64,000 nt of DNA from Undibacterium paludis (GTDB lineage Bacteria; Pseudomonadota; Gammaproteobacteria; Burkholderiales; Burkholderiaceae_D), in the NCBI RefSeq assembly GCF_022568815.1, contig NZ_JAKZHX010000001.1:372001-436000 (forward strand), given 5' to 3'. Each line of letters begins with the position of its first letter. Positions within the stretch are counted from its first letter, which is position 1. A program made the position numbers and the translations under genes. The notes below the pieces were generated by a model that worked only from the letters and a program-made list of their open reading frames with translations, had not been told where the DNA came from and searched no databases. This document shows, piece by piece, positions 1 through 8,682 of the stretch.

Positions 1-32
1 CATTGATGGCCCGCCGGTTTGCAAAAACGATC

Positions 33-205
33 AGTGGACTATCACAGTGGAATCGAGAGTGAAAAACATGTGCACGGCGCATCAGGGCAAGGCAAGGTGT
101 TGACAAATAAACACAGCGATAGCGGGACTATCGCGAGTATTTGCAACGCAGCCATGATCGTCGCGCACATGGCAGGCGCTCCGATTTTCACTGTGACAGT
201 CCACC
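33..205. repeat. 172-bp structured dispersed repeat, copy 1 (MITE-like)
   Basis: A 173-bp block closely matches a second block at 63470-63641. Its ends are inverted: AGTGGACTATCACAGTG (33-49) pairs with CACTGTGACAGTCCACC (189-205) with two mismatches. Inside is a short hairpin with arms GCGATAG/CTATCGC, followed by a well-conserved stretch that includes TTGCAACGCAGCCATGATCG. There is no transposase frame and no clear target duplication. It sits just downstream of the livM stop, so it lies at the 3' end of that operon. It could be a non-autonomous transposable element or a structured RNA. The repeat itself is seen directly; its nature is inferred. Confidence 0.7.
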
Positions 206-219
206 AGGATGTGAAGCCG

Positions 220-1284
220 CTAAGACTTCCCTCTCAAGCGCCCGACTATCCCCGTCGGGAAAAAATAAATCGACACCACAAATAATACCCCCAGCCACAG
301 CATCCATCTGTCTTCGTGAAAAGCATTGGCCAGCAGGGGGATGCCAGACAATGAAGATGACGTTGCCGCCATCAGGGTCTTCAGGTAATTCTGCGCCAGC
401 ACAAACAGGGTTGCGCCAACAACAGCGCCATACATGGTTCCCATGCCGCCTATCACGACGATCAGCAAAATATCGGTCATGACTTCAAAACTCAACATGG
501 TCTTGGGCCCGACATAGCGCAACCACAGGGCCATCAGGGCGCCAGCCAAAGCAGCCACCAGGGCAGCGATACAGTTTGCCAATATGCGGTAATGCACAGT
601 GCGGTAACCCAGCGCTTCTGCACGAAAATCATTTTCACGGATGGCCTGCAAGACCCGGCCAAATGGAGAATTGACTACACGCAGCATGAACAGGAATAAC
701 AGCACACTTCCTGCAAAAACCAGGTAGTAAGTGATGATCTTGCCATCAACTACACGACCAAAAATCTCTGATTCAAACAGGCGGTAAGCTGGTGAAAGCA
801 GAGCCGGCACACTGAAAGTCTTGCCATCTTCACCGCCGGTCAGGTCAGACATCTGCGAAGCCAGTACGGCAAAAGAAGATGCCACGGCCAGAGTGATCAT
901 GGCGTAAAAGATGGCGCGGACACGCAGGGCAAACAGGCCGACAACCAGGGCCAGCACCAACGTCAGTAACAGCGCGAGCAACAAGCCGGTGATCGCCACC
1001 CACCAGGATGGCGAGGCGCTGGCCAGTGACAAACCTATGCCATAGGCGCCTATGCCGAAGAACATGGTATGGGCAAATGAAACGATGCCGGTATAGCCAA
1101 GCAATAAATCATAGGAGGCGACCAGCACCACATAGACGCAGATGGTCGCCGCCGTATTCAGGGGGCGTGCGCCACTGGTGATGAAGGGTGCACCCGCCAG
1201 TCCAAGAAGAATCACCATCAGCATCAGCGCCAGCCAGCGGTTGCGTGGCAGGTCGTCTGATAATATCTGTTTCAGTAAGCTCAT
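220..1284 (-). CDS. livM: Branched-chain amino acid-type ABC transporter permease (LivM family)
   Basis: Inner-membrane permease of 354 residues, normal for LivM. It is hydrophobic with about eight to nine predicted membrane segments and the typical GYTGIVSFAHTMFFGIGAY stretch near residue 65. ATG at 1284 has an AGGA-type ribosome site. It is the last gene of a minus-strand run and follows livH by 15 bp. It should form the membrane channel with LivH, powered by LivG and LivF. The transported substrate need not be an amino acid: the run also carries a TonB receptor and a hydrolase. The family assignment is firm; the substrate is unknown. Confidence 0.93.
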   Translation of the reverse strand: MSLLKQILSDDLPRNRWLALMLMVILLGLAGAPFITSGARPLNTAATICVYVVLVASYDLLLGYTGIVSFAHTMFFGIGAYGIGLSLASASPSWWVAITGLLLALLLTLVLALVVGLFALRVRAIFYAMITLAVASSFAVLASQMSDLTGGEDGKTFSVPALLSPAYRLFESEIFGRVVDGKIITYYLVFAGSVLLFLFMLRVVNSPFGRVLQAIRENDFRAEALGYRTVHYRILANCIAALVAALAGALMALWLRYVGPKTMLSFEVMTDILLIVVIGGMGTMYGAVVGATLFVLAQNYLKTLMAATSSSLSGIPLLANAFHEDRWMLWLGVLFVVSIYFFPTGIVGRLRGKS

Positions 1285-1299
1285 GATTGACTTGTCCTA

Positions 1300-2322
1300 T
1301 CAGCGTCTGACTACGGTGTACAAACCTGTCGGCCGCCACAGCAATACGGCTATCATCAGCAGGATATTTGACACCAGGGCCAGCTTGGGCGCCAGGAAAC
1401 CGGCATAGTTGGCCACCAGGGCCATCAGCAGGGCGCCGATAAAGCAGCCGCCGACAGAGCCAAGACCGCCAATGATGATGACGATAAACACCATCACCAT
1501 GATGTCGCCACCCATGGCGGCAGTCAGGCTTTCCTTGTACAAACCCCACATGACACCACCCAGTCCAGCCAGGGCGGAACCGGCAGCAAATACCATGATG
1601 AACAGGCGGCGTATGCGATAGCCCAGGGCTTCCACCATTTCACCGTTTTCCACACCGGCGCGTATCAGCAAACCAATTTTTGTACGGTTCAGGATAAGGA
1701 ACATGGCGACGAATACCAGCATCCCGACGACAACTGCAATCAGGCGGTATTTTTCTATGGCAGCGTCGCCCAGCAGGATAGAGCCACGCAGACTGGTCGG
1801 CAGCGGCAGCGGTATCTGTTCTGCCCCCCAGATCACGTTGATCATTTGTTCTGCGACGATCATGCCGCCCATGGTGATCAGGATTTGCTTCAGGTGCTGA
1901 CCATATACCGGCATGATAATAAGGCGCTCAAAAGCCCAGCCCAGCAGGCCGGTTGCCAGCATGGCCAGGGCAACGGCCAAGCCAAGTACCGCCAGGTTCA
2001 TCAGTAGAGAGTCAGCTTCCAGCCAGCCATGCATGGGCAGCAACACCAGGGTAGCGACGAAAGCACCGACAGAGACAAAAGCACCATGACCGAAATTGAG
2101 TACATCCATCAAGCCAAAGATCAGGGTCAGACCGCTGGCCATGATAAAAATCATCATGCCCATGGCCAGGCCAGCCACCGTCAGGGTAATCCAGGTTGGG
2201 AAGCTGCCGACAAGGGGCAGCATGAGCAAGGCCAGCACAGGCACCAGCAGCAAGGGCAGGATGTCGCGTGGCAATGCTGGCAAGGCCGTGTCGGCAGTTT
2301 TTACTAGTGTGATTTCAGTCAT
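1300..2322 (-). CDS. livH: Branched-chain amino acid-type ABC transporter permease (LivH family)
   Basis: Permease of 340 residues with the LivH-typical segment LTLIFGLMDVLNFGHGAF near residues 65-82 and about eight membrane helices. The start at 2322 is preceded by GAGGATATCC, a good ribosome site. The gene is 27 bp downstream of livF and 15 bp upstream of livM, so all are probably on one transcript. It is the partner of LivM in the heterodimeric channel. Nothing in the sequence is unusual for the family. Confidence 0.93.
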   Translation of the reverse strand: MTEITLVKTADTALPALPRDILPLLLVPVLALLMLPLVGSFPTWITLTVAGLAMGMMIFIMASGLTLIFGLMDVLNFGHGAFVSVGAFVATLVLLPMHGWLEADSLLMNLAVLGLAVALAMLATGLLGWAFERLIIMPVYGQHLKQILITMGGMIVAEQMINVIWGAEQIPLPLPTSLRGSILLGDAAIEKYRLIAVVVGMLVFVAMFLILNRTKIGLLIRAGVENGEMVEALGYRIRRLFIMVFAAGSALAGLGGVMWGLYKESLTAAMGGDIMVMVFIVIIIGGLGSVGGCFIGALLMALVANYAGFLAPKLALVSNILLMIAVLLWRPTGLYTVVRR

Positions 2323-2349
2323 GGATATCCTCTTGCACTCATCCCTGCA

Positions 2350-3096
2350 TCATTGATGCGCTGCCAGCGACAGGCCCAGCAATTGCTGTTGCAGGTCCTG
2401 ATCATCAGCCAAGGCGCGCATGCTGCCGCCGTGGACGACACGGCCATCATCCATCACGGCAACGCTGTCACCCAGATTACGTACGAAATTGAAATTCTGC
2501 TCCACCAGCAGGATAGTGGTATCACTGGCCTTGAGTTCATTGAAGGCCGCCATCAGGCTGACGATGATGGCAGGCGCCAGCCCTTTGGTGGGTTCATCAA
2601 CCAGTATCAGTTTGCGCGGTTCAACTATCGCACGGGCGATTGCCACCATCTGCTTCTGGCCGCCTGATAAATTACCAGCGGGGTAATTCCAGAATTTTTT
2701 CAGGGCAGGAAAAAAACTGCATATCCATTCCACCCTGTTCATATCAAGCGGGCCGCTGCGGGCCGCCAGCAAAAGGTTTTCTTTCACCGTCAGGTCAGAA
2801 AATATGGCCATGCTCTCAGGCACATAGGCAATGCCGAGTTGCGCGATATCGGGTGTCGCCATTTTGGTGATGTCGTGGCCGTCAAACTGTATCTGTCCCT
2901 GGCTGGCTTTCCACAAGCCCATGATGGTACGCAGGGTCGTCGTCTTACCGGCACCGTTACGTCCCAGCAGCACAGACAGGCCGCCACGCGGAACGACCAG
3001 ATCAACGCCTTGCAGGATGTGGTATTCCCCTATATGGGTGTGCACGCCGGACAGGCTCAGCAGGGCTGACGCAGTTCTGGAAGCTGTATCAGGCAT
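2350..3096 (-). CDS. livF: ABC transporter ATP-binding protein (LivF family)
   Basis: ATPase of 248 residues when started at ATG 3096, which is preceded by GCAGGAGCGCGAT. A longer open frame upstream is only a shadow of livG. Walker A GRNGAGKT is at residues 45-52, the signature LSGGQ at 143-147 and Walker B LILVDEP at 163-169. The start overlaps the end of livG by 8 bp, implying translational coupling. With LivG it energises the LivHM channel. Confidence 0.93.
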   Translation of the reverse strand: MPDTASRTASALLSLSGVHTHIGEYHILQGVDLVVPRGGLSVLLGRNGAGKTTTLRTIMGLWKASQGQIQFDGHDITKMATPDIAQLGIAYVPESMAIFSDLTVKENLLLAARSGPLDMNRVEWICSFFPALKKFWNYPAGNLSGGQKQMVAIARAIVEPRKLILVDEPTKGLAPAIIVSLMAAFNELKASDTTILLVEQNFNFVRNLGDSVAVMDDGRVVHGGSMRALADDQDLQQQLLGLSLAAHQ

Positions 3097-3916
3097 ATCG
3101 CGCTCCTGCATTTTTTTCTGCATTCTTGTCTGCGGTCGTATCCTGTGGCACACCCAGATAGGCTTCCTGCACAATGGCAGAAGCCATGACTTCAACCGGG
3201 TCACCATCAGCCACCAGGGTGCCGTTATGCAGGACAATGATACGGTCCGCCAGTGAACGCACCACGTCCATCTTGTGTTCAACCAGCAGGATGGTTTTCT
3301 TGCCTTCTGCCTTGACCTGGTGGATCAGGTCCAGCACGACAGGCACTTCATCGACACTCATGCCTGCGGTCGGTTCGTCAAACATCAGGATGTCAGGTTC
3401 AAGCGCCAGCAGTATGGCAACTTCGAGCTTGCGCTTGTCACCATGTGACAGCGAAGCGACCTTGTCCATTTTTCTATCAATCAGTGCGACTTTTTCCAGG
3501 TAATGCCCTGCCCTATCCAGCAGTTCTGCATGTGAAGACCAGAGTGAGAAGATATTCAGGCCAAGTCCGGCCTTGCTCTGCACCGCCAGGCGCACATTTT
3601 CCATCACACTTAAATGCGGGAAAAGATTGGTCAACTGAAAAGCCCGGCCTATACCCTTGCGGGTACGGGCCGCCGCCCCCAGGGAAGTCACGTCCTTGCC
3701 AAACAGGTGTACGCTGCCTGATGTCGCGGGCAGTTGCCCTGACATCAGGTTGAAGTAAGTCGTTTTTCCCGCACCGTTTGGCCCAACAATGACAGTCAGC
3801 GTGCCCGGATAAAAATCAGCCGTCACCTGGTTGACGGCCACATGGCCGCCAAAGCGTATGCTGAGTTCACACGTAGATAAGGACGGGACACTACCCATTT
3901 GCCGGTCCGCCATCAT
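3089..3916 (-). CDS. livG: ABC transporter ATP-binding protein (LivG family)
   Basis: ATPase of 275 residues. Walker A GPNGAGKT is at residues 45-52, signature LSHGD at 156-160 (H replaces the usual G, common in LivG) and Walker B LMFDEP at 177-182. The chosen ATG at 3916 shares one base with the TGA stop of the binding-protein gene (TGATG). A second ATG directly follows it. Longer upstream extension is a shadow of the neighbouring gene. It pairs with LivF as the nucleotide-binding dimer. Confidence 0.92.
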   Translation of the reverse strand: MMADRQMGSVPSLSTCELSIRFGGHVAVNQVTADFYPGTLTVIVGPNGAGKTTYFNLMSGQLPATSGSVHLFGKDVTSLGAAARTRKGIGRAFQLTNLFPHLSVMENVRLAVQSKAGLGLNIFSLWSSHAELLDRAGHYLEKVALIDRKMDKVASLSHGDKRKLEVAILLALEPDILMFDEPTAGMSVDEVPVVLDLIHQVKAEGKKTILLVEHKMDVVRSLADRIIVLHNGTLVADGDPVEVMASAIVQEAYLGVPQDTTADKNAEKNAGARYA

Positions 3917-5127
3917 CAGCGCTTGTTCTTGACCGGCAATGGCAACTCGGCAGCAGGAATTTCCCTGACCAGTTCCAGCAAATCCCACTCATTCTTCTGG
4001 TCTTTCTTGATACGGAAATGGTACATGGCCTGCATAGCCTGGTGGTCTTCCTTGCGGAAGCTCATCTTGCCTTTTGGTGTGTCAAATTCCATGCCTTCCA
4101 TGGTAGCGATCAGCTTTTCCGTATCGCTGGACTTGGCCTTGTTGAGTGCAGTGAAAACCGCGCTGGCTGCGGAAAAACCACCAGCCGTAAAGAAATCAGG
4201 CGGCGCCTTGAAACGCTTGGTGTGCTCAGCCACCAGCCATTCATTCATCTTGTTTTTCGGAAAGTCGTAATAGTAGTAAATCGTGCCCTGGGTACCGACA
4301 TAGGTTTTCCAGTTCTTCATCACCGGCAGGATATTGCCGCCCGGTGCCAGGGTGATGCCAAAACGCTCCGGCTTCATGTCTGCCAGCTTGTTCATGGGAT
4401 TGGGACCAGCCCAGATGATTTGCAGTACGCGCGGCTCGGGCTTGTCTTTGAGCACATCAAAAATGCGCTGGGCCGCCGCAGTAAAGTCTGTCGTGTTTTG
4501 CGCCGCATATTCTTCATGAACGATCTTGGCCTTGGCGCCTACAGTCGCCAGGGCTTCCTTGGCGGCTTTTACACCGTCGCGGCCAAAGGCATAATCCTGC
4601 GCCAGGAAGGCGATACTGCCGCCCGCCTTGATGGTGCTGGCAGCGGCCAGGCCATCCTGCATGGAATTGCGGCTGGTACGAAAAATATAGCGGTTCCATT
4701 TCTCGCCGGTGATGGCGTCGGCCACGGCAGGTTCGACGACCAGTACCTTCTTGTATTCTTCTGCCACCGGCAACATGGCGATGGCAGAACCGGAAGAACT
4801 GGTGCCAACCGCGATATCCACCTTATCGTCGCCATAGGCCTCGGCCAGCATGGTGCGGCCCAGGTCTGGCTTGCTCTGGTCGTCCTTGACGATGACCTTG
4901 ATCTTGCGACCATTGATTTCCATTTTGCCGCCTGTCAGGTATTCCAGACCCATCATGAAGCCGGTTTCTGTCTCTTTGGCATAGGCTTCCAGCGCACCGG
5001 TCTTGCCGGCGATCAGGGCAATTTTCAGGTCTTGCGCCAGGCTGCTGGCCGACGCAAAAACAGTGCCGAGCGCCAGGGTGATCAAGCTGAGTTGATGGCA
5101 TATGCTGCTTTGTATCTTGCTTTGCAT
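3916..5127 (-). CDS. Periplasmic substrate-binding protein of LivK type (type I periplasmic-binding fold)
   Basis: Protein of 403 residues from ATG 5127, which follows GGAGACACA. The signal peptide ends near ASASSLAQ, with cleavage before DLKIALIAG. The body has the type I binding-protein pattern (GTSSSGSAIAMLPVAEEYKK, YAFGRDGVKAAKEAL). It binds the imported ligand in the periplasm and delivers it to LivHM. The operon context (TonB receptor, alpha/beta hydrolase, LysR) suggests an ester, amide or aromatic compound rather than leucine, but that is inference. An in-frame ATG at 5166 is rejected because the signal peptide and ribosome site fit 5127. Confidence 0.88.
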   Translation of the reverse strand: MQSKIQSSICHQLSLITLALGTVFASASSLAQDLKIALIAGKTGALEAYAKETETGFMMGLEYLTGGKMEINGRKIKVIVKDDQSKPDLGRTMLAEAYGDDKVDIAVGTSSSGSAIAMLPVAEEYKKVLVVEPAVADAITGEKWNRYIFRTSRNSMQDGLAAASTIKAGGSIAFLAQDYAFGRDGVKAAKEALATVGAKAKIVHEEYAAQNTTDFTAAAQRIFDVLKDKPEPRVLQIIWAGPNPMNKLADMKPERFGITLAPGGNILPVMKNWKTYVGTQGTIYYYYDFPKNKMNEWLVAEHTKRFKAPPDFFTAGGFSAASAVFTALNKAKSSDTEKLIATMEGMEFDTPKGKMSFRKEDHQAMQAMYHFRIKKDQKNEWDLLELVREIPAAELPLPVKNKR

Positions 5128-5229
5128 TGTGTCTCCTGCATATTGTTTGGTGTTCACTGGCTTCATTGAACAGATCGGCGGTCGGCGGCTTCTTGTTCTT
5201 CACGACTCTGCGTAAGCATACTGCACTTC

Positions 5230-6102
5230 TCAATCAACGGTGGCTAAAAATTCGCGAATGGCTGATTGCGCCTGCGCTTCCATCAGCATGGGCGCATGTC
5301 CCACCCCTGGCACTTCAGCATATTGCATCTCCGGTGCGACGGAGCGCATATAAGCGACCTGTTCGGGTTCTATCAGGTCAGACAGATCGCCACGTATCAG
5401 CAGAGTGGGACGCTGGCGGGCAAGCCGTCTGAAGGCGAAATTGGCAGTCCATGATTTCGACTTCAGCTTGCCGTTTTGCAGGGGCAAGGCAATATGCGGA
5501 TCGTATTGCAGCTCCAGCTTGCCATCGGCATCTTCAACAAAAGCGCGCCTGGCCCATTTGGTCCATTCTTCCATACTGTTATCGGGGAAGGCGGTCAGGT
5601 TGATGCTGCGTATATATTGCGTTGCCCCATCCCAGTTGGCCACATCTGCCCCCTTGCCGGCATAGCTGGCAATACGCGCCAGGCCTTTGGCTGAAATCAC
5701 CGGGCCGACGTCATTGAGTATGGCTGCTGCAATCAGCCCGGGCTTGCGCAAAGCCAGTGTCATGGTGATGATGCCGCCCATGGACGTACCGATGAACACC
5801 GCCCTGGCGATGCCCAGGTCTTGCGCCAGCTTGATGACATCATTGGCATATACCGCCGGGTTGTAATGTTCAGGGTCCGTATCATGCTGGGAACGGCCAC
5901 GCCCCCTGACATCAACAGCAATCACGCGCCTGCCCTGCGCCGCTATCCACGGCGCCAGCTCTTCAAAGTCAGAAGAATTGCGGGTCAGGCCGTGGATGCA
6001 GATAACCGCACATTTTGCGCGGCCACCCCATGACGCATAATCACGTGCATACAGGCGCAAGCCATCGGTGCTGGTGAAACTGATGTCTGAATAGCTAGTC
6101 AC
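5230..6102 (-). CDS. Alpha/beta-fold hydrolase
   Basis: Protein of 290 residues from a GTG start at 6102, preceded by GAGGAG. An upstream in-frame ATG would lie inside the receptor gene and is rejected. The oxyanion motif HG is at residues 37-38, the nucleophile elbow GTSMGG has Ser107, an acidic GDLSD stretch comes before the C-terminus, and the catalytic His is near residue 269 (PGVGHAP). There is no signal peptide, so it is cytoplasmic. It is 35 bp downstream of the TonB receptor and about 100 bp upstream of the binding-protein gene, and probably opens the imported ester, lactone or amide. The exact substrate cannot be read from the sequence. Confidence 0.85.
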   Translation of the reverse strand: MTSYSDISFTSTDGLRLYARDYASWGGRAKCAVICIHGLTRNSSDFEELAPWIAAQGRRVIAVDVRGRGRSQHDTDPEHYNPAVYANDVIKLAQDLGIARAVFIGTSMGGIITMTLALRKPGLIAAAILNDVGPVISAKGLARIASYAGKGADVANWDGATQYIRSINLTAFPDNSMEEWTKWARRAFVEDADGKLELQYDPHIALPLQNGKLKSKSWTANFAFRRLARQRPTLLIRGDLSDLIEPEQVAYMRSVAPEMQYAEVPGVGHAPMLMEAQAQSAIREFLATVD

Positions 6103-6137
6103 TAAATGCTCCTCTCGCCAGGTATCTTCAGCACAGT

Positions 6138-8426
6138 TCAGAAACGGTATTCCACCGTTGCTGAAACGGTCCTTGGATTGCCATAGAAAGCGGTCGTGCT
6201 GCCTTCCAAACCCAGCGTGGGGAACAAATAACCAGCGACCTTGTACTTGGTATTGCCGAGGTTTTTGCCATGCAGACCGGCGCGCAGGCGCTTGTCCGTG
6301 CTGGTCCAGACCAGGCTGGCATCCCACAGGGAATAAGCATCCTGGTCCAGCAGTGCATTCGGTGTTTCAAACTGGTTAGTGGCGCCACGGTAAGAATAGC
6401 TGCCTATCAGCGACAGCGTGCCATTCTTGCTGGCGAAAGCCATGGGCCAGTCGTAAGTCGCTGTCAGGTTGGCAGATTGTTTGGGAGTATTCTGGAACAC
6501 TTTCTGGCTGGCCACATCCACACCGGCAACGATGAACTGGGTGTACTTGGCGTCGATATAGCTGAACATGCCTGACAGGCGGAAAGCATCGGTGATACGT
6601 GCGGTCGCTTCGAGTTCAAAACCGCGTATGCGGGCCTTGCCTGCATTTGTCGTCACACCGGCGAAGTTATCGTCCTTGCCGTCACCATCGGTGTCGACTG
6701 CGACCGAACCAGGTATCTGTACATTTTTATAGTTACTGAAGAACAGTGCGGCATTGGTCATGATGCGACCTTTGTCAAACTGTGACTTCAGACCCAGTTC
6801 CAGCGTCTCGATTTCTTCCGGCTCATACCCAGACTTGGCCTTGGCCAGGCTGATCTTGGTGCCGACGACATTCAGGCGCGGATCAAAGCCACCGCCTTTG
6901 AAACCCTGCGACCAGGATGCATAGACATTGTTGTCAGCATTGGCTTTCCAGTTAAGTGACAGGCGCGGTGTGAATTTGGTATCGGTGCGATCAAGGTCTG
7001 CCTTACTCAGGTTCGTATCAGTACGGAACAGCACAGCGCCAGGGTTGCCCAGTTCAGGTGAACCCTTGGTACCAAGATACAACTGGCGCAGCACGGCCGC
7101 CTGGCGGGTATCGGAAGTATAACGACCACCGGCAGACACACTGACCGTATCAGACAGGTTCATGCTGCCATCGGCAAATATGGCCCAGGCCTTGGTGTCA
7201 ACGTCACCCATGGTATACACGGACAGTGGCAATGCACCGTTGAGCAGGGTGTCGAATTTGTTATAGGCGTTGGCATCGATATAGTAGACGCCGGCTACAC
7301 CCTGTATGGTCTTGCCGTTATAGCTGAGTTGCAGTTCCTGACTGAACTGACGGTTTTTATAGACGGCAGGTGCTTCCAGGTCAACCACCGGCAGCGAGTC
7401 AAAATCGATAGGCGCATATGATGTGTCACGGCGGCTGGCAGTAATCGATTTCAGGGTCAGTTCATTATTGATCTGCCATTCCACCAGGGCAGAGCCGCCG
7501 CTTTGTTTGACCTGCTGCAGATGTCCCAGGGCCGTAGTCAGGTTGGCGCGGGTATCAAAGACATTGTCGAGTATCGGCGCCTTGCTGGCATTACCTACGG
7601 TCAGGCGATAGCCGTTTTTGGGGCTGGAGTCATCCTGGGTGGTATCAGCTGAGAGACGGATGAACAGATTGGAATTCGGTGTAAATTCTGCACTGAGGCG
7701 GGCGGCAGCAACATCCTTGTCATAGTTGTCGCCACCTGTCACCAGGTTCTTGCCGAAGCCGTTACGTTTGAACTTGGCCAGGGTGGCGCCTATCCTGAAG
7801 GTATCGGATACCGGTGTGCTGGCAGTCAGCACTGCATCTGTCTGGCCATAAGTACCCACTGTGGCTTTGAGGCGTACATCGGTCTCCGGGGCCAGTTTGC
7901 GTGTCACATATTTGACGGCACCGCCTATGGTGTTGCGGCCATACAGGGTACCTTGCGGGCCACGCAGGACTTCTATGCGCTCGACATCATAGATGTCGGC
8001 CACCGCCCCCTGCGGGCGAGCAATATACACGTCGTCGAGATAAATACCGACACCCGCCTCAAAACCGGCCAGCGGGTCTTGCTGACCAACGCCGCGTATA
8101 AACGCAGTCAGTGTGGAATTGGTCGCGCGCGATGCCTTCATCGTGGTATTGGGCAGGGTCTGCACCAGGCCCACAATGTCAGGAACCGCGGTTTTGGAGA
8201 GTTGATCCGCAGAGAAAGCTGTTACCGATACCGGCACGTCCTGCAGGGATTCTTCACGGCGACGCGCCGTCACGACTACGGTGGCAGGCTCTGCTGCCTT
8301 GGCCGCTTCTGCATTATTTGTCGTACTGGCGGTTTGTGCATGACTGATGCCACTACCGGACAAGGCAATCAATGCCGCAGCCGACCGACGTAAGAATCTC
8401 TGCTTTCTCTTGCTCTGGTTCATCAC
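6138..8426 (-). CDS. TonB-dependent outer-membrane receptor
   Basis: Protein of 762 residues with a signal peptide ending near GISHAQ, then a plug start with VVVTARRREESLQDVPVSV and the plug hallmark EVLRGPQGTLYGRNTIGGAV near residue 160. A beta-barrel with terminal aromatic residue (VEYRF) follows. ATG 8426 is preceded by ACAGGAGACAGTG. It leads the minus-strand run with the hydrolase and the Liv-type importer, so it should bring the same ligand across the outer membrane. A LysR gene diverges upstream, with two palindromes between them. The family is certain; iron-siderophore uptake is not indicated by the neighbours. Confidence 0.93.
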   Translation of the reverse strand: MMNQSKRKQRFLRRSAAALIALSGSGISHAQTASTTNNAEAAKAAEPATVVVTARRREESLQDVPVSVTAFSADQLSKTAVPDIVGLVQTLPNTTMKASRATNSTLTAFIRGVGQQDPLAGFEAGVGIYLDDVYIARPQGAVADIYDVERIEVLRGPQGTLYGRNTIGGAVKYVTRKLAPETDVRLKATVGTYGQTDAVLTASTPVSDTFRIGATLAKFKRNGFGKNLVTGGDNYDKDVAAARLSAEFTPNSNLFIRLSADTTQDDSSPKNGYRLTVGNASKAPILDNVFDTRANLTTALGHLQQVKQSGGSALVEWQINNELTLKSITASRRDTSYAPIDFDSLPVVDLEAPAVYKNRQFSQELQLSYNGKTIQGVAGVYYIDANAYNKFDTLLNGALPLSVYTMGDVDTKAWAIFADGSMNLSDTVSVSAGGRYTSDTRQAAVLRQLYLGTKGSPELGNPGAVLFRTDTNLSKADLDRTDTKFTPRLSLNWKANADNNVYASWSQGFKGGGFDPRLNVVGTKISLAKAKSGYEPEEIETLELGLKSQFDKGRIMTNAALFFSNYKNVQIPGSVAVDTDGDGKDDNFAGVTTNAGKARIRGFELEATARITDAFRLSGMFSYIDAKYTQFIVAGVDVASQKVFQNTPKQSANLTATYDWPMAFASKNGTLSLIGSYSYRGATNQFETPNALLDQDAYSLWDASLVWTSTDKRLRAGLHGKNLGNTKYKVAGYLFPTLGLEGSTTAFYGNPRTVSATVEYRF

Positions 8427-8531
8427 TGTCTCCTGTATTTTTTTATCTGCGCCTGATACGTGGTGTATGTCGCATGACAGGAAGTGTGCCTTTAAAAAAA
8501 ATCCTGAGAAAGTTCATTGCTGCCAACCCTT

Positions 8532-8547
8532 TGTGCATTAATGCACA
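8532..8547. promoter_or_regulatory. Perfect 16-bp palindrome, candidate LysR operator (distal site)
   Basis: TGTGCATTAATGCACA is a perfect palindrome 106 bp upstream of the receptor start. It shares TGTGC-N6-GCACA with a second site at 8659-8674. Position and symmetry fit a LysR activator site for the receptor-hydrolase-transporter run. Confidence 0.6.
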
Positions 8548-8658
8548 TGTGAATGAAAAACCTGGATTTAGCGGCATAAATTACTGCACAGAAATACAAC
8601 AAAACCCGAAAAATGCTCGAATTTAGTGCGCAAGCAAGCCAGAAGATTGCCGCCCTAT

Positions 8659-8674
8659 GTGCTTTGGTGCACAA
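8659..8674. promoter_or_regulatory. Second TGTGC-N6-GCACA palindrome, candidate autoregulatory LysR site
   Basis: TGTGCTTTGGTGCACA differs from the site at 8532 only in the central bases. It ends 8 bp before the proposed LysR start codon, so bound protein would block that gene's own expression. This is the usual layout of LysR autorepression. Confidence 0.55.
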
Positions 8675-8682
8675 TTGGTCGT

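Noticed and set aside
33-205. The end repeats as part of a CRISPR or tandem array
   Set aside because: Only one unit is present at each place, far apart, with terminal inverted arms and no spacer-repeat structure.
4018-5169. Long open frame (~383 codons) on the plus strand opposite the substrate-binding protein gene
   Set aside because: It has no family resemblance or ribosome site and is fully covered by the clear minus-strand gene with signal peptide and conserved fold.
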